A stretch of 64,000 bases of DNA from Mucilaginibacter phenanthrenivorans (GCF_024721155.1 NZ_JAHVAP010000010.1:186001-250000), one strand, 5' to 3'. Shown: positions 7,941-16,261, numbered from the stretch's first letter. Numbers and translations: made by a program. The notes: generated by a model not told the origin, from the sequence alone.

Positions 7941-8594
7941 ATGAAACGAATTATTTTATATGTTACTGCAATTCTGTTATTTGCAGGATGCGTAAACGGC
8001 CAGCCTGATCCAAAAAATGATTTTGCTGCTTTGCCAAAGCCCGGCGCGGGCGAGGCCGTAGCCACTTTTGGCGGCGGCTGCTTCTGGAGCATGAGTGAGG
8101 CCATGTCTGAATTAAGGGGGGTAAACAAAGTTATCTCCGGGTATGCTGGTGGTACTGCTAAAAACCCAAGTTATGAAGATGTAAGTTCACGTACTACAGG
8201 CCACGCTGAATGTGTGCAGGTGTATTATGATCCTAAAGTAATCAGCTATGCAACTTTGGCAAATGCGTTCTTTTTCGCACATGACCCAACTGAGCTTAAC
8301 CGCCAGGGGCCTGACGTGGGAACAGACTATCGTTCAATAGCTTTTTATCGTACCCCTGAAGAAAAGAGCGTGCTGGAAGCCACGATCAAAAAGATAAATG
8401 ATAGTAAGCACTACCCGGAACCTATTGTGACACAGGTTGTCCCTTACAAAGTGTTTTATGCTGCTGAGAAATATCACCAGGGATACTACAGGCTTAACCA
8501 GGATAATCCCTATATAGCCAGCGTATCTGTGCCCAAGGTTATGAAATTCAGGAAAGCCGAAAAGGCAGAGCTGAAAGCGGAATTCGCTAAATAG
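7941..8594 (+). CDS. msrA: Peptide-methionine (S)-S-oxide reductase, lipoprotein form
   Basis: MsrA reduces methionine-S-sulfoxide in damaged proteins. The catalytic motif GGGCFW is present with the nucleophilic Cys at residue 47 (counting from the ATG at 7941), followed by GVNKVISGYAGG, HAECVQV and the DPTELNRQGPDVGTDYRS signature. The frame is open back to 7884, but the ATG at 7941 starts a lipoprotein signal (MKRIILYVTAILLFAGC), so this start is chosen. The protein is then 217 residues and probably anchored in the periplasm through Cys17, suiting repair of exported proteins. It is a single gene flanked by palindromic repeats on both sides. Confidence 0.93.
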   Translation: MKRIILYVTAILLFAGCVNGQPDPKNDFAALPKPGAGEAVATFGGGCFWSMSEAMSELRGVNKVISGYAGGTAKNPSYEDVSSRTTGHAECVQVYYDPKVISYATLANAFFFAHDPTELNRQGPDVGTDYRSIAFYRTPEEKSVLEATIKKINDSKHYPEPIVTQVVPYKVFYAAEKYHQGYYRLNQDNPYIASVSVPKVMKFRKAEKAELKAEFAK

Positions 8595-8697
8595 TTGATT
8601 AGAGACTGGTTAATTAGAGATTAGTTGACTTAAAGTCGGAGACCAGCGATAGATTTAACTAATCTCTGGTCTCTAATCTCTAATTAACTAATCTTCA
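8594..8697. repeat. Intergenic palindrome, AGAGATTAG type
   Basis: The gap between the convergent msrA and cysN genes is filled by words AGAGACTGG, TTAATTAGAGATTAG and their complements. GTTAATTAGAGATTAG on the left has a complementary 16-mer on the right. The arms run into the msrA stop on one side and encode the last codons of cysN on the other. It could serve as a bidirectional terminator. Confidence 0.7.
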
Positions 8698-9941
8698 ACG
8701 ACTGCACGGAGCATCAATGCTCCAACGGTAACATTGGTTCTGCTGTCAATAATTATAGCGCCACCGTTGGCTTTGTTGTTTTGGTATAGATCAAACGCCA
8801 ATGGATCTGCAGTTTTTATGATGATGCGGCCGATGTCATTGAGCTTAAAGTCTTCATTAAATTCCTTTTCAAGTGTGTTGATGTTCACTTTGTAGAGGAT
8901 CTCCCTGATCTTGCAGCGTGTTACTTTGCTGTTATGTTGTATAAAATAGGTAAGTGTAGGGTCCAAAGCACGGGTGTCCATCCAGCACAAATCGGCTTCA
9001 ATTAGTTGCGAAACTTCAGGCTGGTATTCAGTGTTTACCAAAACATCACCGCGGCTGATATCAATCTCATCCTTTAAATGGATAGTTACCGACATGCCGG
9101 CTACAGCTTCTTCCGGTTCTTGATCAAGCAATTCAATTTTTTCAATAGTTGAATGGAAACCCGATGGGAGCACAGTTACTTTATCATTTACCTTAAATGA
9201 TCCGCTGGAAACACGGCCGGCATAGCCGCGGTAATCATGCAACTCTTCTGTTTGCGGCCTTACCACCCATTGCACCGGGAAACGGGCATGTGCAGTACTA
9301 TCATCAACTTCAAGCTCGATAGTTTCTAAAAATGGCAATAGGCTTTTGCCTTCATACCATTTCATGTTCGATGAAGCATGAACAATGTTATCACCTTTTA
9401 AGGCGCTTACGGGGATATATTTTACATTTGTAAGGCCCACTTTATAAGCAAGTGCTTTATAATCATTCACGATGGTTTCGTAGATCGCCTCACTGAATTC
9501 AACCATATCCATTTTATTGATACAAACCACCACTTGTTGTATGCCCAATAAGGAAACCAGGTAGGAGTGACGGATAGTTTGCTCGATCACCCCTTTGCGG
9601 GCATCTATCAAAATAATAGCCAGGTTAGCATTCGACGCACCAGTAACCATATTACGGGTGTACTGAATGTGTCCCGGGGTGTCAGCAATAATGAACTTGC
9701 GCTTTTCGGTTTGAAAGTATTTGTAAGCAACATCAATGGTAATACCTTGCTCACGTTCAGCCTTAAGGCCGTCAGTTAAAATTGCAAGGTCAACGCTGCC
9801 GTCATCGTTTTTACGGTTTGAACTGTGCAAAGCTTCCAGTTGGTCAGCAAGAATAGATTCACTGTCGTACAGTAAACGCCCTATGAGGGTGCTTTTACCA
9901 TCATCCACACTGCCTGCTGTTATAAATTTTAATATATCCAT
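8688..9941 (-). CDS. cysN: Sulfate adenylyltransferase subunit 1 (GTPase)
   Basis: CysN is the GTPase subunit of ATP sulfurylase; GTP hydrolysis drives formation of adenylyl sulfate (APS) from ATP and sulfate by CysD. The P-loop GSVDDGKS (residues 10-17), the G3 region DTPGHIQYTRNMVTGAS and the G4 motif NKMD are present, followed by the beta-barrel domains of EF-Tu-like GTPases. At 417 residues it has the length of a stand-alone CysN, so no APS kinase (CysC) is fused. It is the last gene of the cys operon. A 136-base gap containing a strong palindrome separates it from cysD. Confidence 0.95.
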   Translation of the reverse strand: MDILKFITAGSVDDGKSTLIGRLLYDSESILADQLEALHSSNRKNDDGSVDLAILTDGLKAEREQGITIDVAYKYFQTEKRKFIIADTPGHIQYTRNMVTGASNANLAIILIDARKGVIEQTIRHSYLVSLLGIQQVVVCINKMDMVEFSEAIYETIVNDYKALAYKVGLTNVKYIPVSALKGDNIVHASSNMKWYEGKSLLPFLETIELEVDDSTAHARFPVQWVVRPQTEELHDYRGYAGRVSSGSFKVNDKVTVLPSGFHSTIEKIELLDQEPEEAVAGMSVTIHLKDEIDISRGDVLVNTEYQPEVSQLIEADLCWMDTRALDPTLTYFIQHNSKVTRCKIREILYKVNINTLEKEFNEDFKLNDIGRIIIKTADPLAFDLYQNNKANGGAIIIDSRTNVTVGALMLRAVVED

Positions 9942-9991
9942 TGTTTGTATTTCGGAATTCAGATTTTCAATTTCGGATTTTAACTCACATT

Positions 9992-10069
9992 GTCATTGCG
10001 AGGAGGAACGACGAAGCAACCTCTTCGTTATGCCTGACGATGAGGTTGCCACGCTTCGCTCGCAATGAC
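9992..10069. repeat. GTCATTGCGAG palindrome inside the cys operon
   Basis: GTCATTGCGAG at 9992-10002 is matched by CTCGCAATGAC at 10059-10069, with inner pairing of GCAACCTC and GAGGTTGC. It forms a near-perfect 78-base hairpin between cysD and cysN. A second copy with the same arm and different loop lies at 31444-31535. This resembles REP-type or non-autonomous palindromic elements of other bacteria. Confidence 0.85.
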
Positions 10070-10077
10070 AAGCGTTT

Positions 10078-10983
10078 TTAGAAGTATCCGCCCTTCTTTC
10101 TATCTTCCATCGCTGCCTCACTCACTTTATCATCCATTCGGGCGCCACGTTCACTTATTTTTGATTCACTTATTTCACTAATAATGTCATCTATTTCAAA
10201 AGCGTATGATTCAACTGCCGCAGTACATGTCATGTCACCTACGGTACGGAAACGAACGTTGCGCTTTTCAATAATGTCTTCTTCGTCCATATTTAAGAAT
10301 GGCGACGCAGCCATGAGCTGGCCGTTGCGGGTAATTACTTCGCGTTCATGCGCGAAATAAATAGATGGCAATTCAATTTTTTCCCTGCGGATGTAATTCC
10401 AAACATCAAGCTCGGTCCAGTTGCTTATCGGGAACACTCTGACGTTTTCGCCTTTATGGATCTTGCCATTAAAAATATTCCAAAGTTCCGGGCGTTGACG
10501 TTTTGGGTCCCATTGCCCAAACTCATCCCTAACAGAAAAGATGCGTTCCTTAGCCCTCGCTTTTTCTTCATCCCTGCGGGCGCCACCTATACATGCATCG
10601 AAGCCATGTTTAGCTATGGTATCAAGCAATGTAACTGTTTGTAAAGCGTTCCGACTGGCGTTTTTGCCTTTTTGTTCAACTACCTTACCTTCGTCGATCG
10701 AATCCTGAACATGGCCGACGATTAGCTTTTCGCCAATCCGTTTGATCATTTTATCCCGGTATTCGATAGTCTCAATAAAGTTATGCCCGGTATCGATATG
10801 TACCAGGGGAAACGGAAACTTACCCGGACGGAAGGCTTTTTCAGCCAGGCGCACCAGCGTGATCGAATCTTTTCCACCTGAAAATAATAGCGCAGGCTTC
10901 TCAAACTGGCCGGCCACCTCCCGCAGAATGTAAATCGCTTCTGCCTCTAACTCGTCTAAATAATCTAAATTATGTTTGCTCAT
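10078..10983 (-). CDS. cysD: Sulfate adenylyltransferase subunit 2
   Basis: CysD is the catalytic subunit of ATP sulfurylase, making APS from sulfate and ATP. The PP-loop SGGKDS lies at residues 35-40, with FPLVHIDTGHNFIE, CIGGARRDEEKARAKERIFS and PISNWTELDVWNYIRRE matching the family. Its length of 301 residues is typical. Its start overlaps the end of cysH by 4 bases (ATGA-type coupling), and cysN follows downstream after a hairpin-forming gap. The hairpin may alter the CysD:CysN ratio (inference). Confidence 0.95.
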   Translation of the reverse strand: MSKHNLDYLDELEAEAIYILREVAGQFEKPALLFSGGKDSITLVRLAEKAFRPGKFPFPLVHIDTGHNFIETIEYRDKMIKRIGEKLIVGHVQDSIDEGKVVEQKGKNASRNALQTVTLLDTIAKHGFDACIGGARRDEEKARAKERIFSVRDEFGQWDPKRQRPELWNIFNGKIHKGENVRVFPISNWTELDVWNYIRREKIELPSIYFAHEREVITRNGQLMAASPFLNMDEEDIIEKRNVRFRTVGDMTCTAAVESYAFEIDDIISEISESKISERGARMDDKVSEAAMEDRKKGGYF

Positions 10984-11699
10984 TTTTCAATCACTTCATT
11001 AACCCCGTGTAATCCGCACTCTTTTTTGCTTTGGTCTTCCCACCACCATCTGCCTGCCCTGAAATCTTCGCCGGGTTGTACCGCTCTTGTGCAGGGAGCG
11101 CAACCTATGCTTGGAAAACCCTTGTCGTGCAGGGTATTATAAGGTATATTATATTTTTTTATATACTCTTTTACTTCGTCTAAAGTCCAGCTGTAGATCG
11201 GGTGGAATTTAACTAAGTTATTTCCTTCGTCCCACTCCACATTGCTCATATCCTGGCGGTTAGCTGATTGTTCTGCTCTGATGCCGGTTATCCAGCATTT
11301 ATTACCCGCTAATGCACGTTTCAATGGCTCGATTTTACGGATGCCACAGCATTCCTTCCGGTTCTCTACCGATTCATAAAAGCTGCTCGGGCCTTTTGCG
11401 CTTACCATTTGCTCCACCAATTCGGTTTGCGGGTAATAAGCATGAACAGGCGTCCCGTAAATTTCCATGGTGCGGTTCCAAACGTAATAAGTTTCGGGGA
11501 ACAGCCTGCCGGTCTCTAAGGTGAAAACCTTAATTGGCAGGTTATTGGTAAATATCATGTGCGTTATCACCTGGTCCTCCCAGCCAAAGCTGCTTGAAAA
11601 CACGATCTCGCCATGAAAAATATCCGATAAAAGCGTTAAGGCTTCCACCGGGTTTAATCCCGCCGTTTCCTTTTTTATATGTTCTGCTAACTCACTCAT
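10980..11699 (-). CDS. cysH: Phosphoadenylyl/adenylyl-sulfate reductase, [4Fe-4S] type
   Basis: A 239-residue reductase forming sulfite from activated sulfate. The SSSFGWEDQVI nucleotide-binding loop (35-45) and the catalytic ECGLH motif (C228) are present. It also has the Cys-Cys (117-118) and CxxC (200-203) pairs that ligate a 4Fe-4S cluster in enzymes that use APS directly. No APS kinase gene is in the operon, consistent with APS rather than PAPS as substrate (inference from motif and context). It uses thioredoxin or glutaredoxin as donor. It lies one base from the siroheme-synthase/TauE gene and overlaps cysD. Confidence 0.93.
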   Translation of the reverse strand: MSELAEHIKKETAGLNPVEALTLLSDIFHGEIVFSSSFGWEDQVITHMIFTNNLPIKVFTLETGRLFPETYYVWNRTMEIYGTPVHAYYPQTELVEQMVSAKGPSSFYESVENRKECCGIRKIEPLKRALAGNKCWITGIRAEQSANRQDMSNVEWDEGNNLVKFHPIYSWTLDEVKEYIKKYNIPYNTLHDKGFPSIGCAPCTRAVQPGEDFRAGRWWWEDQSKKECGLHGVNEVIEK

Positions 11700-11700
11700 C

Positions 11701-13209
11701 TTAAAAATGGATCTTCGTTATAAAGGCCACAATACTTTTTATACTTATTAATATCACTATAACACCAACAGCAACCATTATCGCCTTTGCTGAGATCTTA
11801 TTGGAAATCTTCGCTGCTATGGGTGACGCAATTGCACTGCCGATCACCAAACCCGCCACCGCTTCCCAATGCTTACTGTTGAGCATTGCAATAAATGTGA
11901 TGGAGCTCATCAGGGCGATGAAAAACCGTGACAGCTTAACAGTTCCCAACGAAAAGCGCGGGTGACGACCGCCTGCAATTAATGTAGACAATACGATGGA
12001 ACCCCAGCCACCACCGCCAACAGCGTCGATAAAGCCGCCGCCTAAGCCGAGCAAGGGTATCTTTTTTATTTTGTCTTCCGATTTTTTCACGCCCGTTTTA
12101 AATGCTTTTGACAGGATTACGATCCCTAATATTAAAGTATAAACGGAAACGAATGGCTTTGTATATTGGCTATAATGTTCCAATGACGATAACAGGTAAG
12201 CACCAGTTACAGCACCGATAATTCCCGGTACCAGCAGCATTTTAAAGAGCTTCCAGTTGATATTACCCATGCGGTAATGCATCCAGCCGGCTATGCCATT
12301 GCTCATGATCTCGGATAAATGAACGCCCATGCTCGCGGCAGCAGGAGGGATGCCCATTTGTAAGGAGAATGATGTAGTTGTTACGCCGTATGACATGCCG
12401 ATAGCACCATCGATCAACGCGAATAAAAATCCGGCCGCTAAGAAGTAATAAAACTCTGTTCCGATAGTTTGTGCGAAGGCCCTAAAACCCGGCTCGTTGA
12501 ACCATAGCGCGGTAACCGCAATAATAATTGATAATATAATGGAACCCCATATTAACCAGATGATGTTTTTTTTCTCTGCTGATTTTGGTTCAACCAATAC
12601 GGAAGTTACTTCGTTTAGCTTGCGTACCTTATAGGCGAAATCGCCGCCTAAAGAATTACGCAGTTCACTCATTTGCTGCAAAGTAGTATCCAGTTCTGCG
12701 GGTAAACTCTCGTTTAAAACCTCTTTAAGGCGTTTTGCAATGGTTGGTGATTTCCCGTTAGTGGATATCGCTATTTTGAGATCGCCCTTCTGGACAATCG
12801 AACCCAGGTAAAAATCGCAAAGCTCGGGTTTATCCGCGACGTTGATCAATAGTTTCCTGTCGTGCGCCGACTGCCGGACAAATTTATTCAGTTCGGCATC
12901 ATTAGTTGCGGCAACAACTATGTCTGCACTATTCAAATCACTATCCGCAAAAGCTTTTTGTATGATATTCAGCCCCTCATATTCGGAGGCCAGTAAGTGA
13001 ACTTCCGGTAAAATTTCCAGAGCAATAACGGTTACCTTCGCATCCGGGCTATTGTGTAAAATGGCTGTCAGTTTCTCCAAACCAACATTACCTGCACCAA
13101 TAAGTACCGTATGCAAATCATTCAGCTTTAAAAAAACGGGGAACAAGGGGTTGCCTTCCGCTTTTTTATCCTGAATTGCTAACCTGCTATCCTTCGGCAA
13201 TAATGTCAT
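11701..13209 (-). CDS. Fused siroheme synthase (CysG N-terminal/Met8-like) and TauE/SafE permease
   Basis: A 502-residue two-domain protein. Residues about 25-200 are a precorrin-2 dehydrogenase/sirohydrochlorin ferrochelatase domain: Rossmann motif GAGNVG at 38-43, the INVADKPELCDF segment carrying the conserved Asp, and AISTNGKSPTIAKRLKE. Residues about 215-502 form a polytopic TauE/SafE (TSUP) domain with the two half-repeats recognisable at LIDGAIGMSYGVTTT and LGLGGGFIDAVGGGGWG. One polypeptide would oxidise precorrin-2 and insert iron to make siroheme for sulfite reductase, and move a sulfur anion, probably sulfate or sulfite, across the inner membrane. It overlaps cobA by 23 bases. The fusion is continuous, with no stop or frameshift between the domains. 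Confidence 0.9.
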   Translation of the reverse strand: MTLLPKDSRLAIQDKKAEGNPLFPVFLKLNDLHTVLIGAGNVGLEKLTAILHNSPDAKVTVIALEILPEVHLLASEYEGLNIIQKAFADSDLNSADIVVAATNDAELNKFVRQSAHDRKLLINVADKPELCDFYLGSIVQKGDLKIAISTNGKSPTIAKRLKEVLNESLPAELDTTLQQMSELRNSLGGDFAYKVRKLNEVTSVLVEPKSAEKKNIIWLIWGSIILSIIIAVTALWFNEPGFRAFAQTIGTEFYYFLAAGFLFALIDGAIGMSYGVTTTSFSLQMGIPPAAASMGVHLSEIMSNGIAGWMHYRMGNINWKLFKMLLVPGIIGAVTGAYLLSSLEHYSQYTKPFVSVYTLILGIVILSKAFKTGVKKSEDKIKKIPLLGLGGGFIDAVGGGGWGSIVLSTLIAGGRHPRFSLGTVKLSRFFIALMSSITFIAMLNSKHWEAVAGLVIGSAIASPIAAKISNKISAKAIMVAVGVIVILISIKSIVAFITKIHF

Positions 13210-13978
13210 AAAATTCTTTTATAGGTTGATAGGCAGGATGTAAAGATACTACTTCGCCAAATACAATTAATGCAGGCGAGGTGATCTTCTTTTCTTCCAC
13301 AACTTCAACTATCGTATCTACTATGCCTATGGCAATTTTTTCATCTTTTGTTGTCCCGCTTTGAATTACGGCAACCGGCAATTTGTTCTTGCCTTCCTTT
13401 TTAAAGATCTCAGTGATTTCAGCCAACTTATGCAGACCCATCAAAACAACCACCGTTGCGTTAGTGCGGGCGGCTTCATAAACATCTTTTGATACCTGGT
13501 GATTGGCTGTTGTACCTGTCACCACCCAAAAACTTTCGCTTAAACCACGGTGCGTAATGGGGATATTTTGCATTCCCGGAACACCTATCGAGCTGGAAAT
13601 TCCCGGTACAACCTGTGCCGGGATGCTGTATGAGGCAGCAAAATCCAACTCTTCAAAGCCCCGGCCGAATACAAAAGGGTCACCGCCCTTCAACCGTACC
13701 ACGTGGCCATAGTTCAAAGCGTAATCAACCATTAGCTTATTGATCGCTTCCTGCGAAAATGATGGATCGCCGGAGCGTTTGCCAACGTATACCTTTACAG
13801 CATGAGCAGGGGCAAACCCGAGTAGTTCTTCGTTTATTAATGCATCATACAATACAACATTAGCGCTTTGCAATGCCTTAACACCTTTAAGCGTTATCAG
13901 GTCGGCATCGCCAGGCCCTGCGCCAACAAGTGTGATACGTGGTTCTTTTATATTTTTTTCTGTTGAAGTCGTGATCAT
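13187..13978 (-). CDS. cobA: Uroporphyrinogen-III C-methyltransferase
   Basis: A 263-residue SAM-dependent methyltransferase that converts uroporphyrinogen III to precorrin-2, the substrate of the siroheme-synthase domain encoded next. Signature segments VGAGPGDADLITLKG, VRLKGGDPFVFGRG and GVPGMQNIPITHRG are all present. It overlaps the upstream sulfite reductase gene by 4 bases and the downstream fusion gene by 23, indicating translational coupling in the siroheme/sulfite-reductase operon. It provides the prosthetic group for the sulfite reductase. Confidence 0.95.
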   Translation of the reverse strand: MITTSTEKNIKEPRITLVGAGPGDADLITLKGVKALQSANVVLYDALINEELLGFAPAHAVKVYVGKRSGDPSFSQEAINKLMVDYALNYGHVVRLKGGDPFVFGRGFEELDFAASYSIPAQVVPGISSSIGVPGMQNIPITHRGLSESFWVVTGTTANHQVSKDVYEAARTNATVVVLMGLHKLAEITEIFKKEGKNKLPVAVIQSGTTKDEKIAIGIVDTIVEVVEEKKITSPALIVFGEVVSLHPAYQPIKEFYDIIAEG

Positions 13979-16068
13979 GATTGTACCAATTCCTCTCTTT
14001 TAGCTTTCACTGTATTCAAAAAATCGCCGGCTTGTTGCAGGTAGGCAACAGCAAATGCTTCTGATGGCTCGTTTTTGTTGATCTGTAAAACCAAATCGCT
14101 AAATGTGCCATCTATCTTAATTTCGCCAGTACTTATGTAGTTGTTATCAAATTCTTTTATTACACCTGTTTGCGTGCTGGTGTTTATGTTTTTATCAAGC
14201 AATAACGCCTTAGCTGAGCTTACAAACGTGTTGTAGGCATGGTAAATTGCGTCCGCCCACCTGCCATCAGCAAAGGCTTCATTTGCCCAGCCAAATTTCT
14301 CTTCCGATTCATAAAGCAGGGTTGCAACCAAATCAATAATAACACCCGCACATTCACCAACACCAATTGCTGTTGCAAAAGTTTCCTGGTGGCCCCAATC
14401 TACAAACTCATCATCTGTTAAGGTGGTTAGGTCGGCAAGGGGTTTTAATAATTGGTAAAAATAGTCCTTGGTCTTCCTGTCGTAGTAAGCATGGAATGTT
14501 TCATCCGTAACAGCATTTAGTTTATAGTCGTTAAGGACTGCTCTCAACACATTTGTTGCGCGTTTAGCAGGTACTTTAATCACTTTTTCAGCAGCGCGGC
14601 CAACACCGTCGCCAACTGTTCCGCCGCCCAGGAGCACCTGCACAGACGGTAATACTTTGGTACCTGCCTTTAACGAACTTCCATGAAAACCAATGTGTGC
14701 TAAACCATGCTGGCCGCAGGAGTTCATGCAGCCGCTGATCTTTATTTTTATTTCACGATTATAGATCAGTTCCTCGTATTCATTATAGATCACGTCTTCC
14801 AATACGCGCGAAAGTGTCATGCTGTTCGAGATGCCCAGGTTACAGGTATCAGTGCCCGGGCACGTGGTTACATCTGCAAGGCTGTCAAAGCCCGGCGCGG
14901 CAAGCTCAAGTTCAGCAAGACCGTTATATAATGAAGGCAATGCCTCCTTCCGAACAAATTTTAACAGTAGTCCCTGGTTTTGGGTTACCCGGATCTCATC
15001 TGCAACCAATGGTTGAAGAACAGCTACCAACTTACGGGCAGTTTCCGAAGGAATATCACCAACAGGTACTTTAATATATACGCCGTAAAAGCCTTTTTGC
15101 TGTTGTTCAAATACATTGGTTGCCAGCCATTGTTCATAACGGAACGGGTTGGCGATAGCGACATCGGCAAATGTAGTTTCTGCAGGAAGTGCGGGTTGGG
15201 GAACTGCATCCCTGTTCACTTTATAAGTTTTCACCTTTAACGCAGTTCTTTCGGCTTCTGCTAGTGATAGGACTTCGGCGAGGCCTATTTTCTGGATCAG
15301 GTATTTTAAACGAGCCTTGTTCCGGTTGTTGCGTTCGCCATGGCGGTCAAATACGCGGATGATGGCTTCGATATAAGGGATAAGTTCATCCTCGGGTAAA
15401 AAATCCTCCACAATATTTGCCAGTAATGGTTGTGCACCAAGGCCGCCGCCAAGCATTACCTTAAAACCACGCTCACCTGCTGCGTTTATTTTAGGAATTG
15501 CACCAATATCATGAATGTAAGAGAATGCCGTATCAGCTTCGCTTGAAGAAAAGGAAATTTTAAATTTACGCCCCATTTCCTGGCAAATAGGGTTGCGCAA
15601 AAAGTATTCAAATACCGCATGAGCATAAGGCGAAACGTCGAACGGTTCCAATGGATCGATTCCGGCAGTAGGAGAGGCAGTTACGTTTCTAACTGTATTG
15701 CCGCAAGCTTCGCGTAAGGTAATGTCGTCCTGCTCCAGCTCTGCCCATAACTGAGGCGTACGGTCAAGGCTTACATAATGGATCTGGATATCTTGCCTCG
15801 TTGTAAGGTGTAAGTTGCTGCTGGCGTATTTGTCAGATATATCGGCAATTTTTAGTAACTGTTTAAAGGTTACCTTTCCAAAGGGCAGTTTAATCCTGAT
15901 CATCTGAACCCCCGGCTGGCGCTGGCCATAGATGCCGCGAGCCAAACGCAGGCTCCTGAACTTTTCATCATGAATCTTACCTTCACGGAAGGCCCTGATC
16001 TTTTTTTCAAGATCGATGATATCTTTTTCAACTACCGGGTTCTCCAGTTCGGTGCGAAAGCTTTGCAT
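13975..16068 (-). CDS. Nitrite/sulfite reductase hemoprotein with C-terminal HEPN-like extension
   Basis: A 697-residue siroheme/4Fe-4S reductase. Two ferredoxin-like half domains and the cluster ligands C-x5-C (TCPGTDTCNLG) and C-x3-C (SGCMNSCGQHG) are visible. These enzymes reduce sulfite to sulfide or nitrite to ammonia with six electrons; the surrounding cys genes point to sulfite. The last 130 residues or so (from about 570) are not part of the reductase core. They are helical (ADGRWADAIYHAYNTFVSSAKALLL) and resemble a HEPN-type domain. No flavoprotein subunit is nearby, so ferredoxin is the likely donor. It is the first gene of the operon, placed downstream of an attenuator-like leader. 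Confidence 0.92.
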   Translation of the reverse strand: MQSFRTELENPVVEKDIIDLEKKIRAFREGKIHDEKFRSLRLARGIYGQRQPGVQMIRIKLPFGKVTFKQLLKIADISDKYASSNLHLTTRQDIQIHYVSLDRTPQLWAELEQDDITLREACGNTVRNVTASPTAGIDPLEPFDVSPYAHAVFEYFLRNPICQEMGRKFKISFSSSEADTAFSYIHDIGAIPKINAAGERGFKVMLGGGLGAQPLLANIVEDFLPEDELIPYIEAIIRVFDRHGERNNRNKARLKYLIQKIGLAEVLSLAEAERTALKVKTYKVNRDAVPQPALPAETTFADVAIANPFRYEQWLATNVFEQQQKGFYGVYIKVPVGDIPSETARKLVAVLQPLVADEIRVTQNQGLLLKFVRKEALPSLYNGLAELELAAPGFDSLADVTTCPGTDTCNLGISNSMTLSRVLEDVIYNEYEELIYNREIKIKISGCMNSCGQHGLAHIGFHGSSLKAGTKVLPSVQVLLGGGTVGDGVGRAAEKVIKVPAKRATNVLRAVLNDYKLNAVTDETFHAYYDRKTKDYFYQLLKPLADLTTLTDDEFVDWGHQETFATAIGVGECAGVIIDLVATLLYESEEKFGWANEAFADGRWADAIYHAYNTFVSSAKALLLDKNINTSTQTGVIKEFDNNYISTGEIKIDGTFSDLVLQINKNEPSEAFAVAYLQQAGDFLNTVKAKREELVQS

Positions 16069-16092
16069 AGTACGTCGTTAATTTTGTTGTAT

Positions 16093-16123
16093 AAAAAAAC
16101 CTCTCCGGCGGGCGCTAAAGAGG
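16093..16123 (-). terminator. Attenuator terminator in the cys operon leader
   Basis: On the minus strand CCTCTTT (from 16123) pairs with GGAGAGG (ending at 16100), counting two G-U pairs, followed by seven T residues (16099-16093). It lies 25 bases upstream of the sulfite reductase start codon, so it terminates the leader rather than a gene. Confidence 0.8.
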
Positions 16124-16157
16124 CTTTGTATCTTAATATAAATATCGATAAAGCCTC
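16120..16157 (-). promoter_or_regulatory. Antiterminator hairpin of the cys operon leader
   Basis: GAGGCTTT (16157-16150, minus strand) pairs perfectly with AAAGCCTC (16127-16120) across a 22-base loop. The second arm shares the CCTC bases with the 5' arm of the terminator, so the two hairpins exclude each other. The first arm starts 3 bases after the leader-peptide stop codon, where a ribosome finishing the peptide would mask it. Confidence 0.78.
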
Positions 16158-16159
16158 AA

Positions 16160-16222
16160 TCAGTTGCCGCACATATGGCAATACATCATAGCCTTATAAT
16201 AATTATAAATGGTTGTTTTCAT
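16160..16222 (-). CDS. Leader peptide of the sulfate-assimilation operon
   Basis: A 20-residue ORF from ATG at 16222 to TGA at 16160 encodes MKTTIYNYYKAMMYCHMCGN. Cys codons (TGC) are at positions 15 and 18, and internal Met codons at 12, 13 and 17, close to the stop codon and just before the antiterminator. This geometry fits classical ribosome-mediated attenuation: stalling at Cys (or Met) codons leaves the antiterminator free, while completing translation masks it and lets the terminator form. The predicted -7 box puts the transcript start about 6 bases upstream of the ATG. Confidence 0.72.
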   Translation of the reverse strand: MKTTIYNYYKAMMYCHMCGN

Positions 16223-16234
16223 CTTTTATAATGA

Positions 16235-16242
16235 CAAAGATA
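16235..16242 (-). promoter_or_regulatory. Putative -7 promoter element of the cys operon
   Basis: TATCTTTG on the minus strand (16242 to 16235) is a perfect TAnnTTTG box; transcription would start near 16228. No convincing TTTG -33 element is seen 19-21 bases upstream, which could mean a need for an activator. Confidence 0.5.
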
Positions 16243-16261
16243 TATATAGTATACGGAAGTT

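Noticed and set aside
9736-10068. 110-residue plus-strand ORF over the cysN 5' end
   Set aside because: It is a shadow of cysN and the GTCATTGCGAG palindrome; no ribosome-binding or family evidence.
16069-16260. SAM-II or other metabolite riboswitch ahead of the sulfur operon
   Set aside because: No conserved riboswitch core was recognised; a translated leader with competing hairpins explains the region better.
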